Assembly: GCF_963675985.1 (NCBI RefSeq)
Contig: NZ_OY780958.1
Span: 2,728,001-2,792,000, forward strand
Source of the DNA: an uncultured Roseibium sp.
GTDB lineage: Bacteria > Pseudomonadota > Alphaproteobacteria > Rhizobiales > Stappiaceae
Length of the DNA stretch: 64,000 nt
Direction of reading: 5' to 3'
A program made the translations under genes and the position numbers. This document shows positions 43,402 to 52,062 of this stretch, in pieces. The notes beneath the pieces are model-generated. The model was not told where the DNA came from and did no database searches. It worked only from the letters and a program-made list of their open reading frames with translations. The stretch's first letter is position 1. Each line of letters opens with the position of its first letter.

Positions 43402-43440
43402 GCGCGTGGCGGCTTTCCAAAAGGGGAGCCGCCGCGCTTT
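43402..43440 (+). terminator. Terminator after the acetolactate-synthase-type gene
   Basis: GCGCG-T-GGCGGCT pairs with AGCCGCC-GCGC around a 12-nt loop, then TTT. One bulged base; otherwise strong. Confidence 0.65.
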
Positions 43441-43617
43441 GCCGGTGTTTCTTGTTTCAGACAAGGCCCGGGCAACCATTTTGCCAATACATGCCGGCCG
43501 CTTCCCCCTCTTGCTCCCTCTCCCCTCGGACCTCAAGTCTGCTGGCGCTGCCTTCGCCGGCATCAAGACCAATCCCGACCATGTTGGCGCGACAAGGATT
43601 GCCATGCGGTTTTTTAT

Positions 43618-43646
43618 CTAGTAACTCTTATTATTAGAGTCACTAG
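43618..43646. promoter_or_regulatory. Inverted repeat CTAGTAACTCT-N7-AGAGTCACTAG upstream of the 4Fe-4S/SCP2 gene
   Basis: 11-bp arms with one mismatch and spacer TATTATT. The right arm ends beside the Shine-Dalgarno, 10 bp before the ATG, where a bound repressor would block transcription or initiation. The HxlR-type gene just downstream is the obvious candidate binder. Confidence 0.55.
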
Positions 43647-43656
43647 GGAGATCCCG

Positions 43657-44988
43657 ATGAAGATCGATACTCACCCGACCGTCTTGAAGGTCAAAAATGC
43701 GCCCCGCAAACAGAAGGACGCGGGAACACCGCTGTCGGCGCAATGGCTGAAAGACCTTGCCAGAAAACACGGGGCCGGAGATGCAGGCCTTGTTGAGATC
43801 GATCGTCCGGAACTCGCCGACCAGCTCGACTACATCCGCCAGGTTTTTCCCGAGACGAGGACACTTCTGTCGATTTGCAGCCGAATGAACCGCGAACCGG
43901 TCCGCTCGCCGGTCCGCTCCGTCGCAAACCAGGAGTTTCATACCGTCTACGACGAAGTGAACGAGGTGGCGCGCGCCATCGTTACCGAACTTTCCGACCT
44001 TGGCATCCCGGCCTGCAATGCCGTCGCCGCCTTCCCCATGGAAGCCCAGCTTCCCGGACGGACATGGACCGTCGCCCACAAACCCATTGCCGTCGCCGCA
44101 GGCCTTGGCAAGATGGGCCTGCACAGGAGCGTCATCCACCCCAGGTTCGGATCCTTCATCCTGCTGGACACCATCCTGATCGGTGCGGACGCCGACGCCT
44201 ACGACCAACCGATCGACTACAATCCCTGCCTGGAATGCAAGTTATGCGTCGCCGCCTGTCCGGTCGGTGCCCTGAAGCCGGATGGCCGTTTTGACTTCCT
44301 GAGCTGCTACACCCACAACTATCGGGACTTCCTTGGCAATTTCTCGGATTTTGTCGGAGCCGTTGTCGAATCCAGGGACATGGCGAGCTATCGTGAGCGG
44401 TTCACTGACGGGGAAACGACCTCCATGTGGCAGTCCCTCTCCTTCAAACCGGGATACAAGGCCGCCTATTGCCTCGCCGTATGCCCGGCCGGAGAAGATG
44501 TCATCAATCCGTTCCTCGAAGACCGACCGGACTACGTCAGCAATGTGGTCAAGCCTTTCCAGGAAAAGGAGGAAACCCTGTTCGTGCTGCCCGGCTCGGA
44601 TGCGGAGGACTATGCGCGCAGGCGCTATCCTCACAAAACGGTCAAGAAGGTACGGCAGTCGATTGCCGTAACGTCCGTCGCCGGATTTCTCGCGCGGCTT
44701 CCGCTCGGCTTTCAACCGGGCCGGTCGAAGGGACTGTCGGCGACCTATCACTGGACCTTTACAGGAGAAGACGAGACCTGTGTCACCATCCGCATCGACA
44801 AACAACGCCTGACCGTCGATGCGGGACATCAGGGCGAGGCCGATGTGAAAGTGACCGCTGATGCGAAAACTTGGATCAAGATCCTGAATCGGGAATACAG
44901 GATGATCAATGCCATCGTCCTGCGTAAGGTCAGGGTCAAAGGGAGCATGGGGCTTTTCCGAGCCTTCGGGCGCTGCTTCCCAGGTTAG
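43657..44988 (+). CDS. 4Fe-4S (QueG/reductive-dehalogenase-like) protein fused to a C-terminal SCP2-like domain
   Basis: 443 residues; AGGGAG 6 nt upstream fixes the start. The first 290 residues resemble the QueG/epoxyqueuosine-reductase ferredoxin fold: CLECKLCVAACPVGAL gives the first 4Fe-4S site (C191, C194, C197, C201), and C217 with C272/C276 (YCLAVCPAGED) could provide the second, in an irregular order. Residues about 345-443 look like a sterol-carrier SCP2 domain (YHWTFTGEDETCVTIRIDKQRLTVDAG). No membrane segment. TAG stop starts a repeated 13-mer. The substrate is unknown; a corrinoid partner is possible for the QueG fold but not visible here. Confidence 0.72.
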   Translation: MKIDTHPTVLKVKNAPRKQKDAGTPLSAQWLKDLARKHGAGDAGLVEIDRPELADQLDYIRQVFPETRTLLSICSRMNREPVRSPVRSVANQEFHTVYDEVNEVARAIVTELSDLGIPACNAVAAFPMEAQLPGRTWTVAHKPIAVAAGLGKMGLHRSVIHPRFGSFILLDTILIGADADAYDQPIDYNPCLECKLCVAACPVGALKPDGRFDFLSCYTHNYRDFLGNFSDFVGAVVESRDMASYRERFTDGETTSMWQSLSFKPGYKAAYCLAVCPAGEDVINPFLEDRPDYVSNVVKPFQEKEETLFVLPGSDAEDYARRRYPHKTVKKVRQSIAVTSVAGFLARLPLGFQPGRSKGLSATYHWTFTGEDETCVTIRIDKQRLTVDAGHQGEADVKVTADAKTWIKILNREYRMINAIVLRKVRVKGSMGLFRAFGRCFPG

Positions 44989-44998
44989 AGCATCGGGC
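44986..44998 (+). repeat. Copy 3 of stop-codon-supplying repeat (TAGAGCATCGGGC)
   Basis: Begins with the TAG stop of the 4Fe-4S/SCP2 gene. Identical over 13 bases to the copy at 31026-31038, but here no complete hairpin follows and the next gene starts 27 bp later. Confidence 0.6.
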
Positions 44999-45024
44999 AA
45001 TACACGCGTTCTTGAGGAAATAGC

Positions 45025-45525
45025 ATGCGCGCCAAATCGTTTTCGGGAATGAACTGCTCCGTCGCCGGGGCGCTGGAGGCCATCGGCGACCGGTGGGGAT
45101 TCCTGATCCTGCGCGACCTGCTTCTCGGCCTGTCACGGTATGACGAGTTTCAGACCTCTACCGGAATCCCGGCACAGACCCTGGCCACCCGTCTCAAGCA
45201 ACTGGAAGCGGCGGAGTTGGTGACACGGCGCCGCTACCAGGATCATCCGCCTCGTGACGAATATGTTCTGACCGACAAGGGACGCGATCTCTGGACGGTG
45301 GTCACGGCGCTGCGCGAGTGGGGCGACAAATGGGGTGCGCATGCCGGAAAGGACGGCCCGCCGCTGGGGCTTGTCAGGCGCGGCTCCGGGACACGGCTTC
45401 ACCTGGCCCTGGTCGACGAGGAAAGCGGCACGCAGGCTCCTCCACAGGAGGCGGAAGCCGTCCTCGGTCCGGGAGGCGACGACCTCATGGCGTTTCGGCT
45501 GAAGGCCAGATCGAAGCGCAGATAA
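45025..45525 (+). CDS. HxlR-family transcriptional regulator
   Basis: 166 residues; TTGAGGA 6-7 nt upstream fixes the ATG. Winged helix NCSVAGALEAIGDRWGFLILRDLLLGLSRYDEFQTSTGIPAQTLATRLKQLEAAELVTRRRY, with a single Cys (C11) in the usual redox-sensing place, then a longer C-terminal extension than classical HxlR proteins. It lies 36 bp after the 4Fe-4S/SCP2 gene, so it is probably in the same operon and may autoregulate it through the CTAGTAACTCT dyad. Confidence 0.88.
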   Translation: MRAKSFSGMNCSVAGALEAIGDRWGFLILRDLLLGLSRYDEFQTSTGIPAQTLATRLKQLEAAELVTRRRYQDHPPRDEYVLTDKGRDLWTVVTALREWGDKWGAHAGKDGPPLGLVRRGSGTRLHLALVDEESGTQAPPQEAEAVLGPGGDDLMAFRLKARSKRR

Positions 45526-45573
45526 TCCAAAGAGGCCTTGACGGTTTGTTCCCGAACCGTCACCAAATCATTC

Positions 45574-46092
45574 ATGCAGACGATCTCCGAAGCTCTCATC
45601 CGCCCGGCCAGAACACCCGATGACATGACCGCTGCGGCGGAGCTCTTTCGCGCCTATGCGGACTGGCTGGATATCGACCTCAGCTACCAGGATTTCGAGG
45701 CGGAGCTGGCCGCGTTACCGGGGAAATATACTCCGCCCAAGGGCGAAATCCTGCTTGCGCAGAACGGACATGGAAAAGTCGTCGGCTGCGTCGGCCTGCG
45801 TCCAATCGAGCCGGCAGCCGTCTGCGAGATGAAGCGGCTTTACGTCGCTCCGGAAGGCCGTGGGCTCGGCCTCGGCAATCGGCTGGTCGAGGCGATCCTC
45901 CAGATCGCAGAGCGGGCCGGTTACAGCGAAATGCGCCTCGACACCCTGCCCACCATGAAAAGCGCGATCACGCTTTATGCACGACACGGATTCGAGCCGA
46001 TGGAACGCTATTACGACACACCGATCGCCGAAACTGTCTTTTTCCGACGGAAGCTGGTGACCGACTCAATTGACGGGCATAATGTCGTTTAA
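45574..46092 (+). CDS. GNAT-family N-acetyltransferase
   Basis: 172 residues from MQTISEALIRPARTPDDMTAAAELFRAY; the frame is open 12 codons further but those look like leader. The acetyl-CoA motif is EMKRLYVAPEGRGLGLGNRLVEAIL (R/Q-x-x-G-x-G/A), followed by AERAGYSEMRLDTLPTMKSAITLYARHGFEPM. Substrate unknown. Same strand as its neighbours with a 48-bp gap; Shine-Dalgarno weak. Confidence 0.82.
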   Translation: MQTISEALIRPARTPDDMTAAAELFRAYADWLDIDLSYQDFEAELAALPGKYTPPKGEILLAQNGHGKVVGCVGLRPIEPAAVCEMKRLYVAPEGRGLGLGNRLVEAILQIAERAGYSEMRLDTLPTMKSAITLYARHGFEPMERYYDTPIAETVFFRRKLVTDSIDGHNVV

Positions 46093-46190
46093 AGGCTTCG
46101 ATTACATGCCCGGCCCAACAACGAACCGGACAGATTGACGACCATCTGCTTCTGTTCTGAATTTCAATCGCAAAACAATAGGGATAACCG

Positions 46191-47579
46191 ATGAGCACCA
46201 TCGACAAGGTCCTCGCGCGGATCGATACCGATCTCGACAACAGTCTGGAGCGCCTGTTCGAACTCCTGAAAATGAAGAGCATTTCCACCGATCCGGCGTT
46301 CGACAAGGACTGCCGCAACGCCGCGGAATGGCTGGTGAAGGAACTCACCGGTATCGGGATCGAAGCGAGCGTTCGCGAAACCGACGGCCATCCGATGGTG
46401 GTTGGCCACCGCAAGACGGGTAAGGCGGGCCCGCATGTGCTCTTCTACGGTCACTACGACGTCCAGCCGGTCGATCCGCTCGACCTTTGGGACACCGACC
46501 CGTTCGAACCGCGGATCGTCACACGCGCCGACGGGACCAAGATCATCGTTGCCCGCGGCTCCGCCGACGACAAGGGCCAGTTGATGACCTTTGTCGAAGC
46601 CGCCCGCGCCTATCTCGCCGAAACCGGCGACCTGCCGGTGGACGTCACCGTCCTGTTCGAGGGTGAGGAAGAATCCGGTTCCCCATCCCTGCATCCGTTC
46701 CTGAACGCCAACAAGGACGAACTCACCTGCGACCTGGCGCTCGTCTGCGACACCGGCATGTGGGATGCCGATACGCCGGCGATCTCGGTGATGCTGCGCG
46801 GCCTGCTCGGGGACGAAATCATCGTCAAGGCCGCCAGCCGGGACCTGCATTCGGGCAGCTACGGCGGAGCGGCGCAGAACCCGAACCACATCGTCGCCAG
46901 CATCATCGCCGGTCTGCATGACGAAAACGGTCACATCACCCTGCCCGGCTTTTACGACGGCGTCGTCGAGATGCCGGAAGAGGTCACCAGGATGTGGGAC
47001 GAACTGGGCTTTTCCTCAGAGGCGTTCCTGGGCGAGATCGGCCTGAAATATCCGCGTGGCGAAAAGGATCGTCAGCCGCTGGAACACATCTGGACCCGCC
47101 CGACCGCGGAAGTGAACGGCATGTGGGGCGGCTACCAGGGCCCGGGCACCAAGACGGTCATTCCGGCGGAAGCCCACGCCAAGTTCACCTTCCGCCTCGT
47201 CGGCGACCAGGACCCGGACAAGATCCGCGAAGCCTTCCGGGCCTATGTCCGCTCCAAGGTCCCGGCCGACTGTTCCGTCGAGTTCCTGGGCAAGGAAGGC
47301 AGCCGGGCGCTGCGGCTGGACTTCGACATGCCGGCCTTGGAGAAGGGCCGGAAGGCACTTTCCGAGGAATGGGGCAAGCCTGCCGCACTCATCGGCATGG
47401 GCGGTTCGATCCCGATCGTCGGCGACTTCAAGCGTATGCTTGGCATGGATTCCATGCTGATCGGCTTCGGTCTCGACGATGACCAGATTCATTCGCCCAA
47501 CGAAAAATACAATCTGAAGAGCTTCCACAAAGGGATCCGGTCCTGGGCCCGGGTGCTGGATGCTCTTTCCAAGGACTAA
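46191..47579 (+). CDS. M20/M25/M40-family metallopeptidase (dipeptidase-like)
   Basis: 462 residues. Metal ligands: H88 and D90 in LFYGHYDVQPV, Asp in RGSADDKGQ (D126), the catalytic Glu-Glu in FEGEEESGS, and a late His (NEKYNLKSFHKG). The dimerisation lid is between about 200 and 320. Members hydrolyse dipeptides or N-acyl amino acids (carnosinase/ PepV branch). No signal peptide, so cytoplasmic. It follows the GNAT gene by about 98 bp, so linkage is weak. Confidence 0.88.
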   Translation: MSTIDKVLARIDTDLDNSLERLFELLKMKSISTDPAFDKDCRNAAEWLVKELTGIGIEASVRETDGHPMVVGHRKTGKAGPHVLFYGHYDVQPVDPLDLWDTDPFEPRIVTRADGTKIIVARGSADDKGQLMTFVEAARAYLAETGDLPVDVTVLFEGEEESGSPSLHPFLNANKDELTCDLALVCDTGMWDADTPAISVMLRGLLGDEIIVKAASRDLHSGSYGGAAQNPNHIVASIIAGLHDENGHITLPGFYDGVVEMPEEVTRMWDELGFSSEAFLGEIGLKYPRGEKDRQPLEHIWTRPTAEVNGMWGGYQGPGTKTVIPAEAHAKFTFRLVGDQDPDKIREAFRAYVRSKVPADCSVEFLGKEGSRALRLDFDMPALEKGRKALSEEWGKPAALIGMGGSIPIVGDFKRMLGMDSMLIGFGLDDDQIHSPNEKYNLKSFHKGIRSWARVLDALSKD

Positions 47580-47586
47580 CGCATCC

Positions 47587-47613
47587 GGCAGGGACCGGCC
47601 GCCGGTCCCTGCC
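47587..47613 (+). terminator. Hairpin between peptidase and LOG genes
   Basis: GGCAGGGACCGG pairs perfectly with CCGGTCCCTGCC around a CCG loop. No T-run follows; it starts 8 bp after the peptidase stop. Confidence 0.6.
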
Positions 47614-47639
47614 CCACCCTCCATTGCGGGATAGGAACA

Positions 47640-48221
47640 ATGAAAGCGGTTTGCGTTTTTTGCGGTTCGAGTTTCGGTGCACGCACGATCTATGGCGAAG
47701 TCGCCGCGGAAACCGGCCGGGTCATTGCCGACCAGGGTCTGACGCTGGTCTATGGCGGCGCCAAAGTCGGCTTGATGGGTACGGTCGCGGATGCGGCCCT
47801 TGCCGCCGGCGGCCGGGTGATCGGCGTGCTGCCGACCGCGCTTCAGGAAAAAGAGCTCGCGCACGAGAAGCTGAGCGAGCTGCACATCGTTTCGTCCATG
47901 CACGAGCGCAAGGCCAAGATGGCCGAGCTCTCGGACGGCTTCATCGCCCTTCCCGGCGGCGCCGGGACAATGGAGGAAATCTTCGAGGTCTGGACCTGGG
48001 GCCAACTCGGCATGCACCGCAAGCCGTGCGGATTTCTGAACGTCGACGGGTATTATGATCAGCTGATCGGCTTTTTCGACCATCAAACGGTCGAAGGCTT
48101 CATGAAACCGGTCATGCGCGACATGGTGAAGGTCGCCGGCTCTCCCGGCGACCTGCTGGAGCTATTTCGCAGCTACGAACCGCCCTCGACGCCGAAGTGG
48201 ATCAAGAAGGACGAAACCTGA
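47640..48221 (+). CDS. LOG-family (TIGR00730) nucleoside 5'-monophosphate phosphoribohydrolase
   Basis: 193 residues. The family motif PGGAGTMEE is at 105-113, and GASRSGA-like phosphate loop appears as CGSSFGAR at the N-terminus. LOG proteins cleave the N-glycosidic bond of (cytokinin) nucleoside monophosphates; in bacteria outside plants they often act on other AMP-like nucleotides (YgdH/PpnN-related). Rossmann-like, cytoplasmic. Converges on the MerR gene with a hairpin in between. Confidence 0.9.
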   Translation: MKAVCVFCGSSFGARTIYGEVAAETGRVIADQGLTLVYGGAKVGLMGTVADAALAAGGRVIGVLPTALQEKELAHEKLSELHIVSSMHERKAKMAELSDGFIALPGGAGTMEEIFEVWTWGQLGMHRKPCGFLNVDGYYDQLIGFFDHQTVEGFMKPVMRDMVKVAGSPGDLLELFRSYEPPSTPKWIKKDET

Positions 48222-48232
48222 GCAAAAGAAAA

Positions 48233-48257
48233 GCACCGCGAACCTGGTTCGCGGTGC
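48233..48257. terminator. Terminator between LOG and MerR genes
   Basis: GCACCGCGAAC pairs perfectly with GTTCGCGGTGC around CTG. On the left side AAAAGAAAAG would give a T-rich tail for leftward transcripts, so it may serve the MerR gene (which runs leftward) best. Confidence 0.6.
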
Positions 48258-48417
48258 CCTGCCTTGGGTCGATGGAGGTAACCCGATTTTATTGTTATGT
48301 CATCGGGTCATATGCGGCGCGTGTCCGGGGTGTTGTTGTTTTCCCTTCGACACATGGAACCACATCCACAAGGCATCTTCAGTCCGGCGTTTTGGAGATG
48401 AAAGCGCCGGGGAATTT

Positions 48418-48822
48418 TCAGCCCGCCAGCTTTTCCTCGAGCCGGCCGAGACCGCGCTCCAGCGCCTCTTTCTGCGCTCCAAGCTGCTCCAGTTCTTCCA
48501 GGAGTTCCGCCAACCGCTTGCGCAATTCGCCGGCGTGCACCTTGCCGAATTCCTTTTCCGGGAGTGTATGGCGGAGTTCGAGAAGCGACGCGATGCTGCG
48601 CACCGACATGCCCGTCAGCCGGCAATCGAACACGAAGTCGAGCCTTTCGACATCGGCCCGCGTATAGACCCGCGTATTTGGTCTTGGCCGTCCGGGGCGC
48701 ACAAGACCATGCTGTTCATAGAAACGGAGTGTCCTGAGCGAGGTATCGTACCGCTCAACCAGATCCGAAATTGTATAGGTTCCTGACCGCAGTAGCGGCC
48801 GTGGCTTGAATTGACTGACCAC
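48418..48822 (-). CDS. MerR-family transcriptional regulator, GTG start
   Basis: 134 residues from a GTG preceded by CAGGAG at a spacing of 6; the open frame reaches a TTG at 48852 with no such support. N-terminal MerR HTH (YTISDLVERYDTSLRTLRFYEQHGLVRPGRPRPNTRVYTRADVERLDFV) and a leucine-zipper-like dimer helix (LRKRLAELLEELEQLGAQKEALERGLGRLEEKL). No effector domain beyond the coiled coil and no Cys for metal or cluster binding, so the signal is unknown. The usual Met/aldehyde/metal types differ by their C-termini. Confidence 0.85.
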   Translation of the reverse strand: MVSQFKPRPLLRSGTYTISDLVERYDTSLRTLRFYEQHGLVRPGRPRPNTRVYTRADVERLDFVFDCRLTGMSVRSIASLLELRHTLPEKEFGKVHAGELRKRLAELLEELEQLGAQKEALERGLGRLEEKLAG

Positions 48823-49293
48823 GCGCAACTCCTGTCCGGCCCCTAACGACAAGGCGCCGAAATCCGATTTTCGATGTTTGATACGAACTGTTGGGCTTCC
48901 ACTCTGAAGCCATAAGGAGGTCCATGCCTCACGAAACTGCGCATTTATTAATTTAGATGATGAAATAAATCAAGGAAATTTTTTCCAAACGGTAAAATTT
49001 TTTTCAAAAAACATATATCCAATTGTTTTTAATCGACTTTTTTCCATTACTATAGGTCATGCCCCCGGTAGATCCGGACCAATTTCACGGTTAAAGGCAA
49101 CGCCAATTTCCGAGCAAGTTTCGGATAGCAGCCCGGATCATTTCCGGTCATGCCGCATAGGGGCACTCTTGTGCACAAGAGCCTTGGGTCAAAAAACCTG
49201 CGATGCTTTGCATCCGGATGCGCCCGGTGTTATGTCCGCCGGACTGTCCATTTTGCCAATACGGACAAAGCCTTGCCGGAGTCATCTTATTCC
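48823..49293. other. Promoter region between divergent MerR and lipoprotein genes
   Basis: 470 bp; the centre (48950-49050) is A+T rich with poly-A and poly-T runs. No supported gene. The open frame that continues upstream of the lipoprotein start (from 49150) looks non-coding. Confidence 0.45.
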
Positions 49294-49884
49294 ATGCGCC
49301 TGTCGCGTCTCCTGACCGCCTGTCTTCTCGGTTATCTCGTTGCCGCCTGTTCGCCGACGATCGACGATTCAGGACCCATCCTGGTTGCGCAAACGTCCGA
49401 TGTGACATTGGTTGAAATTTCGCGGGACAGCGTCGGCGGCATCACTGCGGACACCCGCTACGGCGAGAAGGCGATCGAAGCCGCCCTGCCCGGCTTCACC
49501 GCCGAAGGCATCCAGACGGCGGAAGAAAACACCACGGAGTGGGCGATCGGCGCTTTCAACTCCGACGGGTTCCAGGTTCTTCAGATCTTCAAGGGCAAGG
49601 ACGGCAAGGTGCGCGCCGTCCATGGGGTCACGCACCATCTGCAGGGCCCGAACGGAGAGCGGATCGGCATGACCTTCGCCCAGGTCGGCACATCGCGCGG
49701 CGATTGCCGGCTGGGCAAGAACCTGTGGCGGGGCATGGCAATCTGCAAGGCCAAAGGCACCCCGAATGTAGAACTTGTCTTCGCTATTCCCGAGTATCCG
49801 GGCCCGTTCGACCGGCTCGCGCCGCAAGACGAGCTGCGCAAGGCCAGCCTCCAGCGGATCCTGTGGTTCCCGCCGAAGGGTTAA
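49294..49884 (+). CDS. DUF1131 family lipoprotein
   Basis: 196 residues from MRLSRLLTACLLGYLVAACSPT, whose LVAAC lipobox makes it a lipoprotein; the frame is open to 49150 but the extra part lacks family features. The body (VTLVEISRDSVGGITADTRY, then GFTAEGIQTAEENTTEWAIGAF and SRGDCRLGKNLWRGMAICKA) matches DUF1131, the family of E. coli YfeY, a sigma-E-controlled lipoprotein of unknown function. Two Cys (GDCRLG, AICKA) could form a disulfide. The Shine-Dalgarno is weak. Confidence 0.75.
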   Translation: MRLSRLLTACLLGYLVAACSPTIDDSGPILVAQTSDVTLVEISRDSVGGITADTRYGEKAIEAALPGFTAEGIQTAEENTTEWAIGAFNSDGFQVLQIFKGKDGKVRAVHGVTHHLQGPNGERIGMTFAQVGTSRGDCRLGKNLWRGMAICKAKGTPNVELVFAIPEYPGPFDRLAPQDELRKASLQRILWFPPKG

Positions 49885-49906
49885 ACATCGCCGGAGTCAG
49901 TCGCGC

Positions 49907-50941
49907 CTAGATATGCGGTCCTGAACGGAGTTCCACGGAACCGACCGGCCGCCAGACGTTGCGCTTCTTGAGGTACCTTTCGCGCAGGTCCGAATAGGCA
50001 AGGTGAAGTCCGAGTTCCCGCTCCCGAATACCGGGCAGCGTCAACGGGTCCAGCCCCGTCCAGGGCAGAAACGGGTTGCGGCGCATATGCCAGTGGACTT
50101 CCGCCCGCGTGGTCGGCCGGTCCGACGGCGTTCGTCCGTGGAAGGCGAAGGTATCGGCCACGATCAGCGTGTTGGCGGGCACCGCCATCCTGACCGGCTG
50201 CGGCAGGCCGAGCGCATCCAGTTCCTCGGGCTTGATGCGGAACGAACCGCTGGCGTGGTGGTTGCGGCCGTCGGTGCTGGCCGTCAGGGAGCACTGATAC
50301 TCCCATTCCAGACGCTCCGGCGTGACCTTGTGCGATCCGGGCACGAAGCAGAACGGCCCGTCCTCCTCACCGACATCCTGCAGGAAAAGCCAGGCTTTCG
50401 ACGTGGCATGGAAAGTATCGGCATGGACGTCCGTCTGCGGATCCTTCTTGCCGCGCTGCGGTTCGGCAATCACCGTCTGCAGAAACATCTGCGGCTGCCC
50501 AGCCTGGGAGGCCGCATAATGGATCAGCGCGCGGACATGCGGATCGCGTACGGTCCTTGCCAATGCCGGATTGGCCGCAAGCACATTCGGCGGCAGGGGC
50601 GTCATGCGTGTCACGGTCTGGCCCTGGCGCATCTCGCGCGCTTCGAACGGCTCGCGCGTCACCTCTTCCGTCAGTGCCTTGTAAAGATCGTCAGGCAGGA
50701 CATTGCGGATGAGAAAATAACCGTTTTCGTCGAAAAACCGGCGGTCACCCTCAGGCACGGACGAAGACAGGCGCCGGCGCCTGGAGGCGGCAAGGGCTGC
50801 GGCCACCTGCACCCGCTTCCGGTGCAGGCCCCATCGGTTCAGCTTCGGACTGCCGATGATGGGGTTCTTCCGATAGGACTTTTCCGAGCCAAAGACCCCC
50901 AGAAGCCAGATCGGCGCATTCAGATAGGACAGGGCATTCAT
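49907..50941 (-). CDS. Phytanoyl-CoA dioxygenase (PhyH) family protein
   Basis: 344 residues. Non-heme Fe(II)/2-oxoglutarate dioxygenase fold with the facial triad H173-x-D175 (DVHADTFHAT) and distal H268 (ADTFAFHGR), plus a 2OG-binding Arg downstream (RTPSDRPTTRAEVHW). PhyH-like enzymes hydroxylate diverse acyl and natural-product substrates; the substrate here is unknown. The first 60 residues are basic and may not be needed for catalysis. It converges on the lipoprotein gene and is divergent from meaB. Confidence 0.82.
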   Translation of the reverse strand: MNALSYLNAPIWLLGVFGSEKSYRKNPIIGSPKLNRWGLHRKRVQVAAALAASRRRRLSSSVPEGDRRFFDENGYFLIRNVLPDDLYKALTEEVTREPFEAREMRQGQTVTRMTPLPPNVLAANPALARTVRDPHVRALIHYAASQAGQPQMFLQTVIAEPQRGKKDPQTDVHADTFHATSKAWLFLQDVGEEDGPFCFVPGSHKVTPERLEWEYQCSLTASTDGRNHHASGSFRIKPEELDALGLPQPVRMAVPANTLIVADTFAFHGRTPSDRPTTRAEVHWHMRRNPFLPWTGLDPLTLPGIRERELGLHLAYSDLRERYLKKRNVWRPVGSVELRSGPHI

Positions 50942-51059
50942 CGATAGGGCTCACGACTTCAGGTTCGAAACCAGGGACTTCCGATTATCATTACCCTACC
51001 TGACGCCTTCTACCAAGATCGACCGTGACGACCATCGATTCCTCGGCTAAGCCTTGGGG

Positions 51060-52058
51060 ATGATGAAGTCAGCAAACCGTCGCCCCCTTGATGTTCCCAC
51101 CCTTGCCGAAGGCATCCGCTCAGGAAACCGGGCAACTCTTGCACGGGCGATCACTCTGGTGGAATCGCGCAAGGCGGAGCACCGCAGGATTGCACGGGAG
51201 CTGATCCAGGAGGTACTGCCCCGGACCGGCCAGGCCCTTCGGGTCGGGATCACCGGCGTTCCGGGCGTCGGCAAATCGACGACGATCGACACGCTTGGCT
51301 CCAACCTGACGGCCGCCGGGCACAAGGTCGCCGTGCTCGCCGTCGACCCGTCCTCGACCCGCACCGGCGGCTCGATCCTCGGCGACAAGACCCGCATGGC
51401 GCAGCTTGCCGTCGACAGGAACGCCTTCATCCGTCCCTCCCCCTCCGCCGGCACACTCGGCGGGGTCGCGGCCAAGACCCGCGAAACCATGCTCCTGTGC
51501 GAAGCGGCCGGCTTCGACACCATTCTTGTTGAAACCGTCGGCATCGGCCAGTCGGAGACCACCGTCGCCGACATGGTCGATTTCTTTCTCGTTCTGATGC
51601 TGCCGGGCGCCGGCGACGAACTGCAGGGGATCAAGAAGGGCGTCCTGGAAATCGCCGACATGATCGCGGTCAACAAGGCGGACGGAGACGGTGCCACGCG
51701 CGCCCGCTCGGCGGCTTCGGACTATCGCGCCGCCCTTCATATCCTGGCGCCGAAATCGCCGACCTGGACCCCGCCGGTGATCACCATCTCCGGCCTTGCC
51801 AACGAAGGCCTCGACGCGCTCTGGGAGCAGGTCGAACTGCACCGAACCAGAATGACTGCCAGCGGCGAATGGCAATCCCGCCGCGCGGACCAGCAGGTCG
51901 CCTGGATGTGGGATCTCCTGCAGCAGCGCATGATGGAGGCGCTGAAAAACGACGAGCGGACGGCCGACCGGCTGAAAAGCCTCGAAGCATCCGTACGCGA
52001 GGGCGAAACATCCGTGTCGATCGCGGTGGAGGAGATCGCCGGACTGATCGGTATCTGA
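51060..52058 (+). CDS. meaB: Methylmalonyl-CoA mutase-associated GTPase MeaB
   Basis: 332 residues from the first of two adjacent ATGs. G1/Walker A GVPGVGKST (66-74), switch regions (AVDPSSTRTGGSILGDKTRM), and NKAD as G4 (VNKADGDG). MeaB guards the B12 cofactor of methylmalonyl-CoA mutase, gating cofactor loading and removing inactive cofactor. The mutAB operon is about 13 kb away, so the chaperone is unlinked here. A Pcp-like gene follows after 4 bp. Confidence 0.95.
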   Translation: MMKSANRRPLDVPTLAEGIRSGNRATLARAITLVESRKAEHRRIARELIQEVLPRTGQALRVGITGVPGVGKSTTIDTLGSNLTAAGHKVAVLAVDPSSTRTGGSILGDKTRMAQLAVDRNAFIRPSPSAGTLGGVAAKTRETMLLCEAAGFDTILVETVGIGQSETTVADMVDFFLVLMLPGAGDELQGIKKGVLEIADMIAVNKADGDGATRARSAASDYRAALHILAPKSPTWTPPVITISGLANEGLDALWEQVELHRTRMTASGEWQSRRADQQVAWMWDLLQQRMMEALKNDERTADRLKSLEASVREGETSVSIAVEEIAGLIGI

Positions 52059-52062
52059 GTTC

